From: Tigriopus japonicus | Taxonomy: Eukaryota > Arthropoda > Copepoda > Harpacticoida > Harpacticidae | Length of the DNA stretch: 64,000 bases | Assembly (NCBI GenBank): GCA_010645155.1 | Contig: CM021317.1 | Coordinates: 2,133,565-2,197,564 of the forward strand | Reading direction: 5' to 3' | Shown: positions 22,646 through 34,519 of the stretch, one piece after another | Layout: every line of letters starts with the position of its first letter | How positions within the stretch are numbered: the stretch's first letter is position 1 | Position numbers and translations under genes: made by a program | The notes under the pieces: generated by a model | The model's database searches: none | Told to the model about the DNA's origin: nothing | What the model saw: the letters and a program-made list of their open reading frames with translations, nothing else

Positions 22646-25600
22646 TCAAATCTGTCCAGTCTGGGCCTTCCTCTGACCTCGTGCTCTTTTGACCTTTGGT
22701 GGAGACATAGGCAAGGGTGAAAGCTTTCTCTTGGATCTCAAGGGATAACGAAAGTTGGAGGTTGCGGGTTCTTTCAAAGGGCTGTTATTGTGGGAGGAAG
22801 GAGCAAGGACAGTCCCTTGAGGAACTCCTTCAGATGAAGAATTCTCACTAGCTTGCAATTTGGGAAAGGTAACTTCCTCATCTTGGGTACTTTGAACTTT
22901 TGATTGAGATAAGAAACACTGAAGTTTCTGGACTGGGAGGATGGCAGTTGGAAAACTGATTTCCAAGAGGTTTTAGGACCTTGGTGATGTTGTGAAGCCT
23001 AGTAAAAGATTATGTTTACTCGTTGAAGAGAGCCCAGAATGAATGAGCTCGCCCCTTTTTGAGGTAAATTTGATTACTGAAAATGGGCTAGTTAATTTCT
23101 TAGAGTTGAAAGTTGATATTTCAAGAACCTAAAACAAACTAGGTTTGATTTTTGAAAGAGCGCCATTGCTTCGTTTCTACTGGAAAACGCAATTCTCATC
23201 ATCAGGTCTCAGACAAATCTGCTTTATGCACAAGCTTCATTTTTCGCAAAAAAACAGCACCTTTTTGAATTTTTCTTGAAATTCAGGGGACAACCTAATG
23301 TACTGAATATTATTGAAGGATTTTCTAAATCATTATTTTTTTGCCATTTTTAGTGCAAAGTAAGAGTGTTTCTTACATGCGAAGATTTTTTTATGGATTT
23401 ATAAACTAGCCAAACCTGGCAAAAAAGTGGTCAATTCTCATATGTTCAATTTCGTTGGCGACATTTTAGCCAAAGAAGCCACTTTTGAGCGCCTTACCAA
23501 GTTTGACAACTACAATTGCAACTTTGGTACCGCAATACCGTAACTTTTGAACAACAATACTGCAACTTTGTCATAAAAATCGTTACTTCAAGACGAAAGG
23601 TGGCAACATTAACCCACCATAAACATCTCTAGCCTTGCGATCCAGAAAATTCAGTGGTTGATGGTCAAGACCAAAGCTAGGTTTTTCAGTCGAAGTTTCG
23701 CGCGATTTTCGAGAAGCTCGAGATCGTCCACGTCCACGAGAAGCGGATTTCTCCAAGATTGGTGCACATTCTTGCTCCTCTGATTTGCTCTGAAATCGAG
23801 AATACCTTTTGCTTCTTGGAGTCGATGATGATCCTTGGTCACTAAAATCCAATTCTGACAAGCCATCCGTTGAAACAACATCGGATTTGCGTTTAGGAGT
23901 CTTTTTATCAATCTTTGGTGGGGCTTCTTCGTTGATGGCTTTAGATTTCCGTGGTACATAAGTGCGTTTACGAGATCGACCTCGTTTGGCCAAAGTTCCA
24001 GATTGACGAACTTTTTTAACCTCTTTCAAATCCGATTGGGAAGACGACATTTCCGGGATGTTTTCTTGTTTCAAAGGCACTATTTGTTCTTCTTCAGGAG
24101 GTTCAGACTTCACTTCGAGTTTGATAACTTCGGTCTGTTCATTAAATGGTTGGATTTGAACCTCTTCAGGAGTTCCAAACTTCAGTTCGGGGTTGATTAA
24201 CTCGGTCTTTTCATTAGATGGTTGGATTTGGATCTCTTCAGTCGTCATTCCATCAAAGATGTCTAGTTTAATCTTTGGATTGGAAGACGTGTCTTCAACA
24301 AACGTTTGAATCTGTTCAGAGGATTCTGATTGAAGAAGTAAAATTTGAGGGCCATCTTCAACTTGACGATTGAGATTGGAAGTTGTCGCTTCCTCTCTGG
24401 CGTATCCATCACCACATTGGATAGAAGAAGTTCCAATATTTGACTCCTTCAGAGTCTCTTTGGTAGATTCATCTTGCAAACCTTGATCTCCCTTCGATAT
24501 TTGAGCATATTTCAATTCAATGTTTGATTCTACAAGAGTCTGTTCGGCAGATTCATCCTGCAGAACGTGCTCATTCTTGGATATCTGTGCATTTGCAAGT
24601 TTTTCTGAAGATTTTAAGTGCGAAATTTCGCAAGACACCATTTCAGATTCCGGTTGTTGTGGGATCTCAAAAGATTGATCATGTTTGTTCACATCCTCAG
24701 AAGGTTCTTGAATCGCTTTGGTCACTTCTGTTGTGGGATAACTTTGATTCGATTGCAAACTGGTCACGCATTCAAGAGATTCTGGTGTTTCCAAAGCGAT
24801 TTTCTTTGGACTTGCAGATGGATCCGTTGGTTTGTTGACGGTCTCGTTTTTCGAGGATTTTGAGTCTTGAAAGGTCTTACTTGGACTGAACGCCTCTCTG
24901 GTTTTCAAATCTTGTTCTGGAGGGTCTGATGGTTGGATTATATGAGCCTTTGTAATCTTTTCGACCATTTCCGGATTCTTCTCAGGTTTAGAATCTTTTA
25001 AATTGTCAACAGGCAAAATCCTTATTCGAGCAAACGTGCTTTCATTTTGAACTTCAAGTAGGTTCGTAGAAATATCTAAAGGTTGATTATCTTGATCAGC
25101 CATTTCAACCTCCGGGACTGATTCAGGATGGTCTTTGGAAAGATGATCCACAAGATCGGCGGGTTCAGAAAAAACCTGATAGCAATGCACACAAACGGCT
25201 GAAGGTTCAGAAAAGTCAGGATCAATTTCAGGTTCGTTTGGTAAATAAGAGTCGAGTTCTGAATTATCGGGTTGAGAAAGAGGATCTTGACTCAACAATG
25301 GGTTTTCCGATACCCAAGAAGAGATGGGGCTTGAACAAGGATCCGATGCCTGATCCATGAGATCCTCGTTTTCGCTTTCGGTTACTGAGGGAGGTTGGTC
25401 GGAATCTTCGAGAGAGTCATCCTTGGGATCATAGAGCTAGATCGTAGAATCAGTGTTAATTTAGTAAAAAGAATACGTACTACCAAAGCTGGATTGCAAG
25501 AAAATTAAATGTACTGTTTAGGAATATTTGGCCGCTGACCGAAATACATTTCAGAACACTGCTTTTCTTGATATGAGAATGGCGGTGTACTATCTATCTC

Positions 25601-27409
25601 TTTGAAAAAAGAGAACACTTGCAATGAAATGGATCAAAAGTTTAGGCCGTAAACGCAAACTCAATTAGACATGCACAAGGTTGCTCCAAGTGAGCATTTT
25701 AAATCATTCCGCGGGCGGCAAAACAAGGCCGTTGGCTGTGCTGAGTTGCTCAGCCCATTTTGGCGAATCGAAGTTTTTCCCATTTTGACGAGCATTTGAT
25801 GATTCTAGGTCCTTGGAAACGATCGGTATTTCACTTAAGGATACCTTGGCTGGAATTGGGTCAATAATATGCAAAAAATAATATTAGGGTGATTGATTTA
25901 AAAGCAAGTAAGCAGGCCTTGTGCTATTGCAAAAATAGGACTTAACATTGATCCAAACACTAATATTAAGATGCGGATTTATTCAGTGGGTTCCAAAGAA
26001 TCATTTCAATATTTCAAAATACTTAACATAAAGAGAAATGCAATATTTTTTAACGCTTCTTTCTGTTAAGATCTTATCTTTTCTGTATCATTTTCAAGCA
26101 AACAAATTGGGCATATTTTCAACCAAGTGAAAGCAGAGGGATCAAAACGTAAAATTAAGATCGTTTCCAGGGACCTAGAATCATCAAATGCACGTTAAAA
26201 TGGGAAAAACTTGGATTCGCCAAAATGGGCTGAGCAGCTCAGCACAGCCAACGGCCCTGTTTTGCCGCCCGCGGAATGATTTAAAACGCTCACTTGAAGC
26301 AACCTTACACATGTCCTATTGAGGTTGCGTTGGAACATTTCAATCATGCAAACTATTTCAACAATTACATGTCATCAATATCAATAGCATTTTGAAATAA
26401 CAGCTTTTTTGATATAAAATCAGGCGCCTTTAATGAAGAATGTAGTTTGCAGTCTAAATCGCAAAGAAAAATCAACCCATTACTTTCAGAAAAAAGACGT
26501 TTTGGGCGGACCTTATGACAACTCTCGTTCATGTTCAATATCATTTTTTGTCGGGTTTTCATCTCTGGATTAGAAAAGACACAAAAAATCAATTATTTGA
26601 TTTAATTGAATTTCTTACTTATTTTCATGAATCTTACACCCATACATCCATGACTTAAATAAATACTCTAAATATTACGCTCGGTATTTGAGCTTGACAA
26701 AAAAAACCTGAAAAAAGGCGATTCTTCTTCAATATTTACTTCATTTCATCAAACAACGCTTACTCGGCCGTTTTATCACTTAAATTAAAATCTCTTCAAT
26801 CTTGGCATCTTGACAATGATATCAAGGGATTGAAAAGGTTTATACGAATTGATGTCCTTAACCCTTTCCTTCTTTATTACATCTCACCTCCTCGGCGGAA
26901 GATTCCTCTTCTTCTTCCTCCTCTTCCACTTCTTCATGGTCGTCTTCTTCTTCTTCTTCTTCTCGTTCCAAATCAATCAACTCAATGATCTCCTCATCCT
27001 CTTGGGGAAAAGCATCCTCCGGAAGATGGGGGAATTTGTGAATACCCAACGACTGAGCCAACTCGCTCATTTGTCCGTAATCCTCCTTGGACTTTACGGT
27101 CATCCATCCCAAGTACAAGAAATCCATCAACCGATCCAATAGGGCGATATCCACCTCCGGAATGATCAGGTACACCACGCGCGTTTCATGCTGTCCGCAA
27201 TTCTCATTGTGACAAGCGCATTCGAACGACTCAAAGAGCCCGGCCAACCAAGGCGAGTAACTCGAAAGCACAGCGCGATGGGCGGGCACGGATTCGTGGC
27301 ATTGCGAGTAGATGAACACATCCGTGAAGAAACCGCGCCCACGGCTTTGACGATACGCCTTCACTTTGGCCACGGGCGGGTGCGAGGATAAGACCTTGCG
27401 CGACGCCAT
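22646..27409 (-). CDS. BTB-domain C2H2 zinc-finger protein, 3 exons
   Basis: Probable nuclear regulator. Exon 1 (26888-27409) starts MASRKVLSSHPP and holds a BTB/POZ fold: FFTDVFIYSQ, VPAHRAVLSSYSPWLAGLFE, VVYLIIPEVD, LLDRLMDFLYLGWM; a Glu/Asp tract follows. Exon 2 (23614-25436) enters in phase 0 with LYDPKDDSLEDSD, carries one C2H2 finger (VCVHCYQVF..LVDHLSKDH, ~254-280), long acidic low-complexity sequence with repeated EEIQIQP/EEVQIQP-type units, then basic Arg-Gly-Arg-Ser patches. Exon 3 (22646-22955) joins in phase 2 and ends in a basic tail with PLRSKRKLSP. Total about 884 residues. Without the last splice the frame would stop at 23583 instead. The ATG at 27409 is preferred over an upstream GTG. 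Joining BTB and finger exons across the 1.45-kb intron is an inference from matching phase and continuous acidic composition. Confidence 0.7.
25651..26332. mobile_element. ~680-bp fold-back element in intron
   Basis: Two inverted arms of about 175 bp (25651-25835 and 26155-26332) agree at most positions, sharing for example CCGCGGGCGGCAAAACA, GGCCGTTGGCTGTGCTGAG, CCCATTTTGGCGAATC and GATGATTCTAGGTCC. The ~320-bp centre is AT-rich and non-coding. It sits wholly in the first intron of the BTB gene. Confidence 0.85.
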
Positions 27410-27854
27410 TCTCTCCGATCCGTTCACGAACCGAGTTAACCGGACAAAAACAGCGTGACCCTCTCTTTGAAATTTGAAATAGGCTGAGAATATACGTTTA
27501 AAAAGTGGGTTTACGATTGCGCTGATCTTTTAATAGAAACCCGTGTATTTTGTATTCTAGTTCTAGTTAAAGTATGAATTGGTTTATGGTAAATGGTAAA
27601 ATTCCTCTAAAAGAGAGCCAACGATGGGCCTACTCTAACGGAAATGAGGTTTGATTTAATGTCTTTTTCAAAGTTGCTTTGAGTCAAAATGGCGAGAATT
27701 CAAAATGAAATCTTTTATTTCACAACGCAAAGTTATTTGACATTGGAAAATGAATAAAATCAAAGCATATTATGAACGTTGATAAAATGCTAACTTGTAT
27801 TTCTTTAGAAACGCACGACCAGCAACTATAGCTTTTTCAGATTGTGCATGTTTT

Positions 27855-27892
27855 GGAAATGTAAATGAAACCGACATTGTAAGTGTAGGATT
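27855..27892 (+). repeat. 38-bp direct repeat, copy 1
   Basis: Contains GGAAATGTAAATGAAACCGA then CATTGTAAGTGTAGGATT. Identical to 28315-28352; the flanking sequence on either side differs. Confidence 0.9.
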
Positions 27893-28314
27893 ATTTAGAT
27901 GCCGAATTGGTTAAACATTGTCTAACTATATTTGAACAGTCTGTGGGTGTTCTTCGGGTGTCGGCGATGCATACTTTGAGAGTTCGACTATGTATAAAAT
28001 GATATATCTTGACTTTCGTGAACCTTCAATTAAGCCGTTTTCTACAAATAGACAGCAAAAACGTCAAAAGACGCTTTTGGCGTGAAACCCTAATGTGGGT
28101 CACACTGATTTTTTGTCAACGAAAGCTCAAGAGCAAAACGAGAAACACAATATGATCAGTGTTTCCACGCATCTGTCGACAAACAACGCGCCTCAACTTT
28201 GTGTGTCTTTTGTGGCATTCAAATTAAGTTCAATATCAAATGAAAGGTTTAAAAACTCATTCAAACTTAAAACTAATGCATAGTATGTTTTGATGTGACA
28301 TAAAAAATGGAAAT

Positions 28315-28352
28315 GGAAATGTAAATGAAACCGACATTGTAAGTGTAGGATT
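28315..28352 (+). repeat. 38-bp direct repeat, copy 2
   Basis: Exact copy of 27855-27892, 460 bp downstream. Confidence 0.9.
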
Positions 28353-28955
28353 GATTGGGAAAAAATACGCCGCTTTGTATAAACATTTGTACTTTCTTAA
28401 CTGCATTGTACTATTTTGATGCGAAGGCGTAGAAAGAAAATGACGCACTCAAAAATCATTTGTGTCACGGGGAGATTTCGTCGCTTTTATGAATGCCCAC
28501 ACTACTATTATGTTTCCCAATCTCGTTTTCAACAATTCAAAGACGTGACAAACGACGCAAATCTAAACAGTTTTCTAGGAAAGAATCTTCTTTGATTACA
28601 TAACTCGCATTACCACTAAAGTTTTCAAAAACATGCGATTTGCACTTTTTGCACGATTTAAAGTATTCTTGGACGTGAACCCTTTACATCAACCTTTTGA
28701 AAAATAAATAGATCACACGCGATGCTAATCCATTTTGAATATCTTCAAAAAAACTCTCAGCCAACAACACCAAAACTATTTTTTTTCAGCTACCAAAATA
28801 GCCTATATTGAACTTTGATCTTTCTTAAATAAAAGCAAAATATTCCTTAAGATGCTGAAAGTGTCTCGGCCTAAACCCCTCATTAATGAGTTTGGTAATA
28901 ATAGTGTGTTAGAGCATCTCAGCCACACTCAGGCCCTCTTCTGCTAGTTCGGCAC

Positions 28956-29601
28956 ATGAGATGTCAAACTCAGGGTGGTGTGATATTTTGCAGAGCCAAA
29001 CGAAAACTGGACTCGCAACCTCAAACAACATGGTCGTACAACGGTAGGCCGCATGTTATCGCACCAAATTCAAAAGCGAGAGCACACCAAAATCAAATCA
29101 GATAAACCGGCCTCGAGTTTATAATGGATGAGTGTAATTGAACGAATTCAGCTGGGGATTCTGGGGCCAAAATGGCTAGGGATGTGTCAGAGTCGAGACT
29201 AACCCTACCAAAAAAATTGTTAAAGTTCTCGAGCCCAATTCCCATTTTCCGCTTTGACGATCAATCGAAACAAGAGCTTTTCCCTAACAGGGCAAACTTC
29301 AACTCTGAAATGCCCAAGCCTAGATCTGATCCATCCCTAGCCAGTTTGGCCCCCAAAGCCCTAGCTGAATTTGTTCGATTACACTCATCCATTGTGACAA
29401 CTCCTGTGTTTGAAACGCAGCAGCTAGGGAGAGTAGATACTCGACGAATACTAATTTGACTTGATTTTGGGATACTCTCGCTTTTGAATTAAGTGCGACA
29501 ACATGCGGCCTGCCGTTGTACGACCATGTTGTTTGAGGCTGCGAGTCCAGTTTTTGTTTGGCTCTGCAAAACATCACACCACCCTGAGTTTGACATCTCA
29601 T
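28956..29601. mobile_element. 646-bp palindromic element, outer arms
   Basis: Arms of ~150 bp (28956-29105 and 29455-29601) are inverted copies at high identity, beginning ATGAGATGTCAAACTCAGGG and including CAACATGGTCGTACAACGG and AATTCAAAAGCGAGAG. Between them sits the separate 271-bp element at 29123-29393. The inner ends of the arms read CCAAAATCAA, similar to the terminal part of the small element at 50417. Confidence 0.85.
29123..29393. mobile_element. 271-bp inverted-repeat element, copy A
   Basis: Terminal inverted repeats of ~60 bp start AATGGATGAGTGTAAT and include CAGCTGGGGATTCTGGGGCC and GGCTAGGGATG. It has the same length and termini as the copy at 39383-39653. It lies in the centre of a larger palindrome, so it was either inserted there or was captured by it. 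No clear target duplication. Confidence 0.88.
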
Positions 29602-30977
29602 AGCAAAATATCTGTACACGTAATTTGCCTTGCAAAAGACTCTCAGTGTAACATTAACTTTCACTTTTTACCAAATTTTTGTGCACTTTTCTGTCAACTC
29701 TTACAATCACATCTTAGTTTTTGAGGATTGAAAATATGGAATATTTTTATTTATTTGTATATTTATATAATCGCTAAAGCAATAACTAAAGCCAAAAAAC
29801 TGATGGGCAAGGCATAATTCAAAGGAAGTTCCTTGTCTCAAAAGCACACTTCTACTTTTTATTGTTGCTCTAGACTTTTCTTTATTTCAGTCACTATAAA
29901 CCGAAAGGCTTGATGGAATACTTCCGAATTGGGACAAATAATGGATCACAAGTAGAATTCAGAAAAAAAACTATAAATTGGAGGAAAAAAGAAACAAATT
30001 AGACGATTAAGGCCAATAACCATTGCACATCATGACGTGCTTGTTACCTAGAACTGTGGTTGGATCCTCTTTCAATGTAAGCAAGCTCTGTCAATAGGAA
30101 AAATCCTATTGCGAGGTCTCATTCATTATTAGCTTGAACTAAAAAAATACTGAAATTAAAAATCATTAGTATGGATACAACATTGACGATGCATTCCTAA
30201 TTCCTTTCGTAAGGGGGCATGATTTTGTAATTTTAATGAGACATGGAGAAAGGGTTTTGTAGTGAGCGTTTTCAATCATACCGCCAGTAGTAAAACACGT
30301 TCATTTGTGACCTGGCCTGGCCCATTTTTAGGCAATTCCAAATTATTTCCAGTTTAGGACTTGGTGGATATCATGCTCAGTATATTTGTTAGAAAGTTAA
30401 ACACACTTCTCCAGAAAGGAACATCAATAACATTTTCATTTCTCTTGATGGGAACATTTGAAATAGTGACGTATTTTTTTCAATCCACTGCACTAGAGAG
30501 CATCTTGAAATTGTTGTCCAGAGAAATAACAAGTCCTATTTTTTCCAGCTGAACAAGGCTTGATTAGGTGTTTTTATTCAATGACCCAAGAAATGAATTT
30601 TACATTTTTATTGACCAAATTCCAAAGAAGCCTTCATACGCAAGATGTAGATCATTGTCAGGGACCTGCCCTGTTTAGATTGCAATTTGTAAGAGGCTAT
30701 TTATTTAGATGATTGTTGATTCTGGCTCAAGTTATTGAACAATAGCTTTTCAGAAATTTTCAGAACCAATTCATCTGATTCTGTTTTTTTTTTTTTGAGA
30801 TACAATCCAATACACTTTTGCTTCTAATTTACATGTGCTTATTCACTTGATTACCAACAAAAGAATCATAAAAATTTTAGCTCCACCACTCATTATACAA
30901 GGAGGCACATGTTGCTAGTAAAGTATTCATGATCTTTATTCCAAAGATACAGGAATGTAACAATACTGGAAACAAAT
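29602..30977. other. intergenic, one perfect short hairpin
   Basis: 30092-30111 is CAATAGGA-AAAA-TCCTATTG, an 8-bp stem with a 4-base loop. Otherwise AT-rich with no recognised gene; the end next to 30978 is the likely 3'UTR of the minus-strand methyltransferase. Confidence 0.4.
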
Positions 30978-32646
30978 TTATGAGGAGCTTCCAGGTTTGA
31001 CAGCACGGAATAATCCCCACCCTTGATCACCGGCATTGCAACGAACCACCTTGATCTCCCAACCTCCCATCAGGTCATTGTAGTCTTTCTCTGAGAATTC
31101 CTAGAAAACAATGAAAATTATGAATATGCAGAAACCAATTACATCAATAAAAAAATTTTTGTCAAGAACTTCAGAAACAAATGTCAAACAAGCCTTACCT
31201 TAATAAACTCATCCTTCATTCCACGAAACTTTGTCATTTCCTTTTTCAAAACCTCAACAAAGTCACTGGTGACGTCTTCCGCTTGAACTTCACTAAATCC
31301 AACCCTGAATATTGAATAAGACATATAAAATTAATTCGGGACATAATGACATAAGTGCAAATCCCTCGATAAGGGCTCAATTCAACTGCCGTTTCTCAGA
31401 AATTCACATTCACTAAACCTATGCATCTTTATCAAATTAAGTGGAAACATACTTTTTCAAGACTTCTCCATAATCACCAGCAGTGAGCAATTGATATCCA
31501 CGATCTACAATGTAATCAATGTACTCTTGCGGATGGTTGGGATGGTTCTTTCCATGAATATATTCAGACACAAGCACTTGGCCACCGGGTTTCAACCATT
31601 TCTACATGTATAAAAAAGTTGTTATCAAAACTCTTTGTTCAGTTGGCGCGGAGAGGAGTAAAAAATAAACTTGATTTTTAAAAAGAGGGTACTTACGAAC
31701 ACATTGGAATAAAGTTTTTCCTTCTCAGCAATGTGCATGATGGCATCCCTGGAATACAGAAGGTCAAAATGGTTCTCAGGGAATGTGGCCTTGGTGGCGT
31801 CCAATTTCTGGAACGACACTCGTTCTTGGACCTCTGGCTCCATTTCAAGTTTATGCTCTTCAGCGATGGATAACATATTGCTGGACAAGTCCACACCTAG
31901 GACATGAACACCAAATTTCCGGGCCAAGAAAAAGGCAGAACCTCCAGTGCCACACCCAATATCTAAAACCCTCATGCCAGGTTTGAGAGCCAATTGCTTG
32001 GTAAATTCCTAAATTGATTGAGGCAAACGTTAAGATAGAAAGTATGGAGATCAATAGGTAGTTTCCGTCCCAAAGAGTCAAAGGAGTTTGCAATTGTGTC
32101 ATACAACAAATATTCCAATTTTCAGTTCAATTCATCTTAGAATATAAGAGTTATGCTTATTCACAGCTCGCTACAATATACTCCAACCAATAAATTAGCT
32201 AGTAATTCGGTAATTTTTCTAGCCCAAAAGAACGAGTTCATTTATTTTATGCCCTCTTTTGTTCACAGCTTTGAGATGGCACTACTTTTCATTCTACCAT
32301 TTGATTCAGTTAAAAAAATTACATCTTATTTGTAGAATAAGGCAATTGATTTGTTCCGTCTCATTATAATGATAAAACCATTTCTCATTTTTGCCCTCTT
32401 TGTCCACAGAATTTAGTAGCTCTTTCTAAAGAAGCTTCTGTAATTCTTTCATTTTATCCAACGACTTAGAAGCCATCTGGCGGCAAGAAAATGAGCTACT
32501 TTCTTTGTACTTACTTGGGTGGTTTCGAGGCCGCCTGTGCTGACAAAGGTATGTCCGAAGATGCGTTCATAGCGCAGGATACCATTTCTGGAGTACTGAC
32601 CGTCGTCCAAGAACTCGGCAGTGCAGTTTTGCTTTAAGACGGGCAT
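30978..32646 (-). CDS. phosphoethanolamine N-methyltransferase-like, 5 exons
   Basis: Likely cytosolic enzyme methylating phosphoethanolamine intermediates toward phosphocholine with SAM. Exons 32515-32646, 31697-32008, 31453-31601, 31199-31304 and 30978-31100 have matching phases and give 273 residues. The N-terminus [20 protein letters not shown] with VSTGGLETT is the signature of the C-terminal (PMT-2-type) domain of this family. Then come [20 protein letters not shown] (58-77), [21 protein letters not shown] and [16 protein letters not shown]; the C-terminal part [20 protein letters not shown] with GWGLFRAVK also fits. Only one methyltransferase domain is present, as in nematode PMT-2 and protozoan forms, unlike the two-domain plant enzymes. 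An AG at the end of ATTCCAG lies 13 bases before the ATG, possibly a leader or trans-splice acceptor. Confidence 0.88.
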
Positions 32647-34346
32647 TTTGTTTCTTTCACCTGGAATACGATTGGTTTGAATATTTCAGAGAGAAATTTA
32701 AGGGCCATTTTTTTCAACGTCATACCACTTGAATTGGCGCAAAGGCTTGAGGAGATTAAGGGATGCGTCACTACTGACGAGAAGTTAGTTTCTGCTTTTA
32801 AAAAAGATGTCGTCGCAAGAGGAGCATCCCCCAAAAGTCACAGGGTGTTGCAGCTTCCATTTTGAAAGGGCAGCTTAAAGTTTGCAAATACTTGCGCTTT
32901 TGTCAAACAATCTCATAGGACAAAAATGATTTCATCAAATATCAAGAGTCTGAAAAAGCATTTCAAGTTAAGAATCGGCACAAAATGTAATTCAAACCCT
33001 CCCAGCATATATTGTTCATTTTGCTTCACAAAAAGCATTTGCGTTTGAAATGTTCCCCCCTTATTCTTAAACGCGCTATCAGGCCAGCCAGGCTACCAAA
33101 AGGCTTGATTCCAATGTGAAATAAGGGGCATTTTTTTAAAGAGTAAAAAATATTAGCGTATCTTTGCTGCTGAATTGCATTTTCTATTATGACTTTTTAA
33201 AATATCAAATTAAAAATATCAACTTTTTGGTTTAGCTTCTTTAGAATCAAAGAAAAAAAAATAGATTTAATATGTTTTGGATCAGAATTCACCCTCTAAG
33301 TTAAACAAAAAATTGAAAAAAGAAATTCAATTGCATAACATGATACCAGAAATAAAAAATACCAATATTCAGACAACTAGAAAGAGAAAATAATGTATTT
33401 GCTATGAAAATGTTCGTTTTTGCTGTTACTGGCGAATGCGTAACTTTTTGTCCCTACCAAAGAAACCGTTTTGACCAAGGAGGGAAACTTTTCCTAGACC
33501 TATTTTAGTTTCGCTTCAAAATGAGATCCATTTCATTTGCTTTTGTGTGCAAATGAGACATTAGGTGCTCTTTTTGTGCCATTGTCCGCTTCTTTGTTTA
33601 CCACTTGTCCCCATCTGTTTTTTTCCTTTGCTGTTTTCATGCCCTTTAATGTGGTGAAGTGGTCAGGAAATTGTTCATTTTTCCACTTGTCAAAAGAACA
33701 AGCAAATGCTTGTTCTTATCGAACCTGATTGGTTGAGCCTTGTTTCTTTCTTGCTGTGATTGGCCAACTACGTGTATAAATGGTTTGTAACGCAAAATCT
33801 ACATCTAATGTAAATCTAGATTCCGCGCAATTTCTTTTCTAATGATCTAGCGTGAAACAAGTCACTATGCTTTTGTGAATTGCGAAAACAAGTTTTGACA
33901 CCTCGAATCTCAAGGTCAAGACCTCTCTGAACAATTCCATTTGACTAAGAAACTCTCGGAAATACAAACTTGTTTAATAAATGGATCCAATGATCTCTTA
34001 ATATCCAAGTGCTATCATAAACCAATAATTATCATCCAACACACTTGCCAACAATGCAAAAATAAGGTAACATGATTGAAAAGAGTTAAACATATTCTTT
34101 ATAATATATGAAGACAAAAGAAAACTGGAGTATGAGATGCTTTGCAAGATAATCTTTAATTATTTCCTGCTCTTGTAGAATTTCTTGACATTGCAATCTA
34201 CTTCACTGCTCACTTTGATTGTCCAATGAAGGTGACTCAAATGTCTTACAGATTGAGATTATTATACCGGTTAAACAACGGTTCCTGTTTTAACAGTGAT
34301 AGTCTTGGGTTGCTTTTGATAACGGAATATGGCAAGTCAGTCAGTC
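32647..34346. other. spacer with an orphan promoter-like segment
   Basis: 32647-32870 probably includes the leader region of the minus-strand methyltransferase. The rest has no coding sequence I can support; the CCAAT/TATA cluster near 33.75 kb is listed separately. Confidence 0.4.
33728..33780 (+). promoter_or_regulatory. CCAAT/TATA promoter-like cluster
   Basis: Two inverted CCAAT motifs (ATTGG at 33728 and 33759; the second sits in GATTGGCCAA) are followed by GTGTATAAATGG, a good TATA box at 33775-33780. No open frame starts downstream on the plus strand, so any transcript would be non-coding or have distant exons. Confidence 0.35.
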
Positions 34347-34519
34347 CTAACAAAAAGTCACTCCTTTTGCGGCAGCCTTAACAGAAGACCATGATTTCTT
34401 TGACCAAGATCTAGGGGCGTCCATAGGATCCAAAGCCTTGTCCATGTCCTCCTTGTTGTTTATGTCAAAGTCAAAAGTCTTGTCAAAGACAAAATGACCA
34501 CTTAAATTTGGACATTCTA
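34347..34519 (-). CDS. possible terminal exon, unknown protein
   Basis: After a poly-purine-flanked ACTCAG acceptor (34520-34521) the minus strand stays open for ~56 codons in phase 1 to TAG. It encodes ECPNLSGHFVFDKTFDFDIN, then KEDMDKALDPMDAPRSW and a Lys/Ser/Ala tail ending VTFC. Composition and codon use look coding, but I do not recognise the family. No start or upstream exon is certain; the exon at 36842-36974 is on the same strand but its phase needs at least one exon between. Confidence 0.38.

Larger units (their letters stand above)
27410..28955. other. BTB gene upstream region and spacer
   Basis: 27410-27480 probably includes the BTB gene leader and start region. The only structure beyond is a 38-bp direct repeat, entered separately. 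No gene recognised. Confidence 0.4.

Noticed and set aside
26365..26592. Minus-strand frame after an AATCCAG acceptor inside the BTB intron
   Set aside because: It could be an alternative last exon giving a truncated BTB protein, but the peptide has no features and phase fits only with an AGAG slip; not strong enough to annotate.
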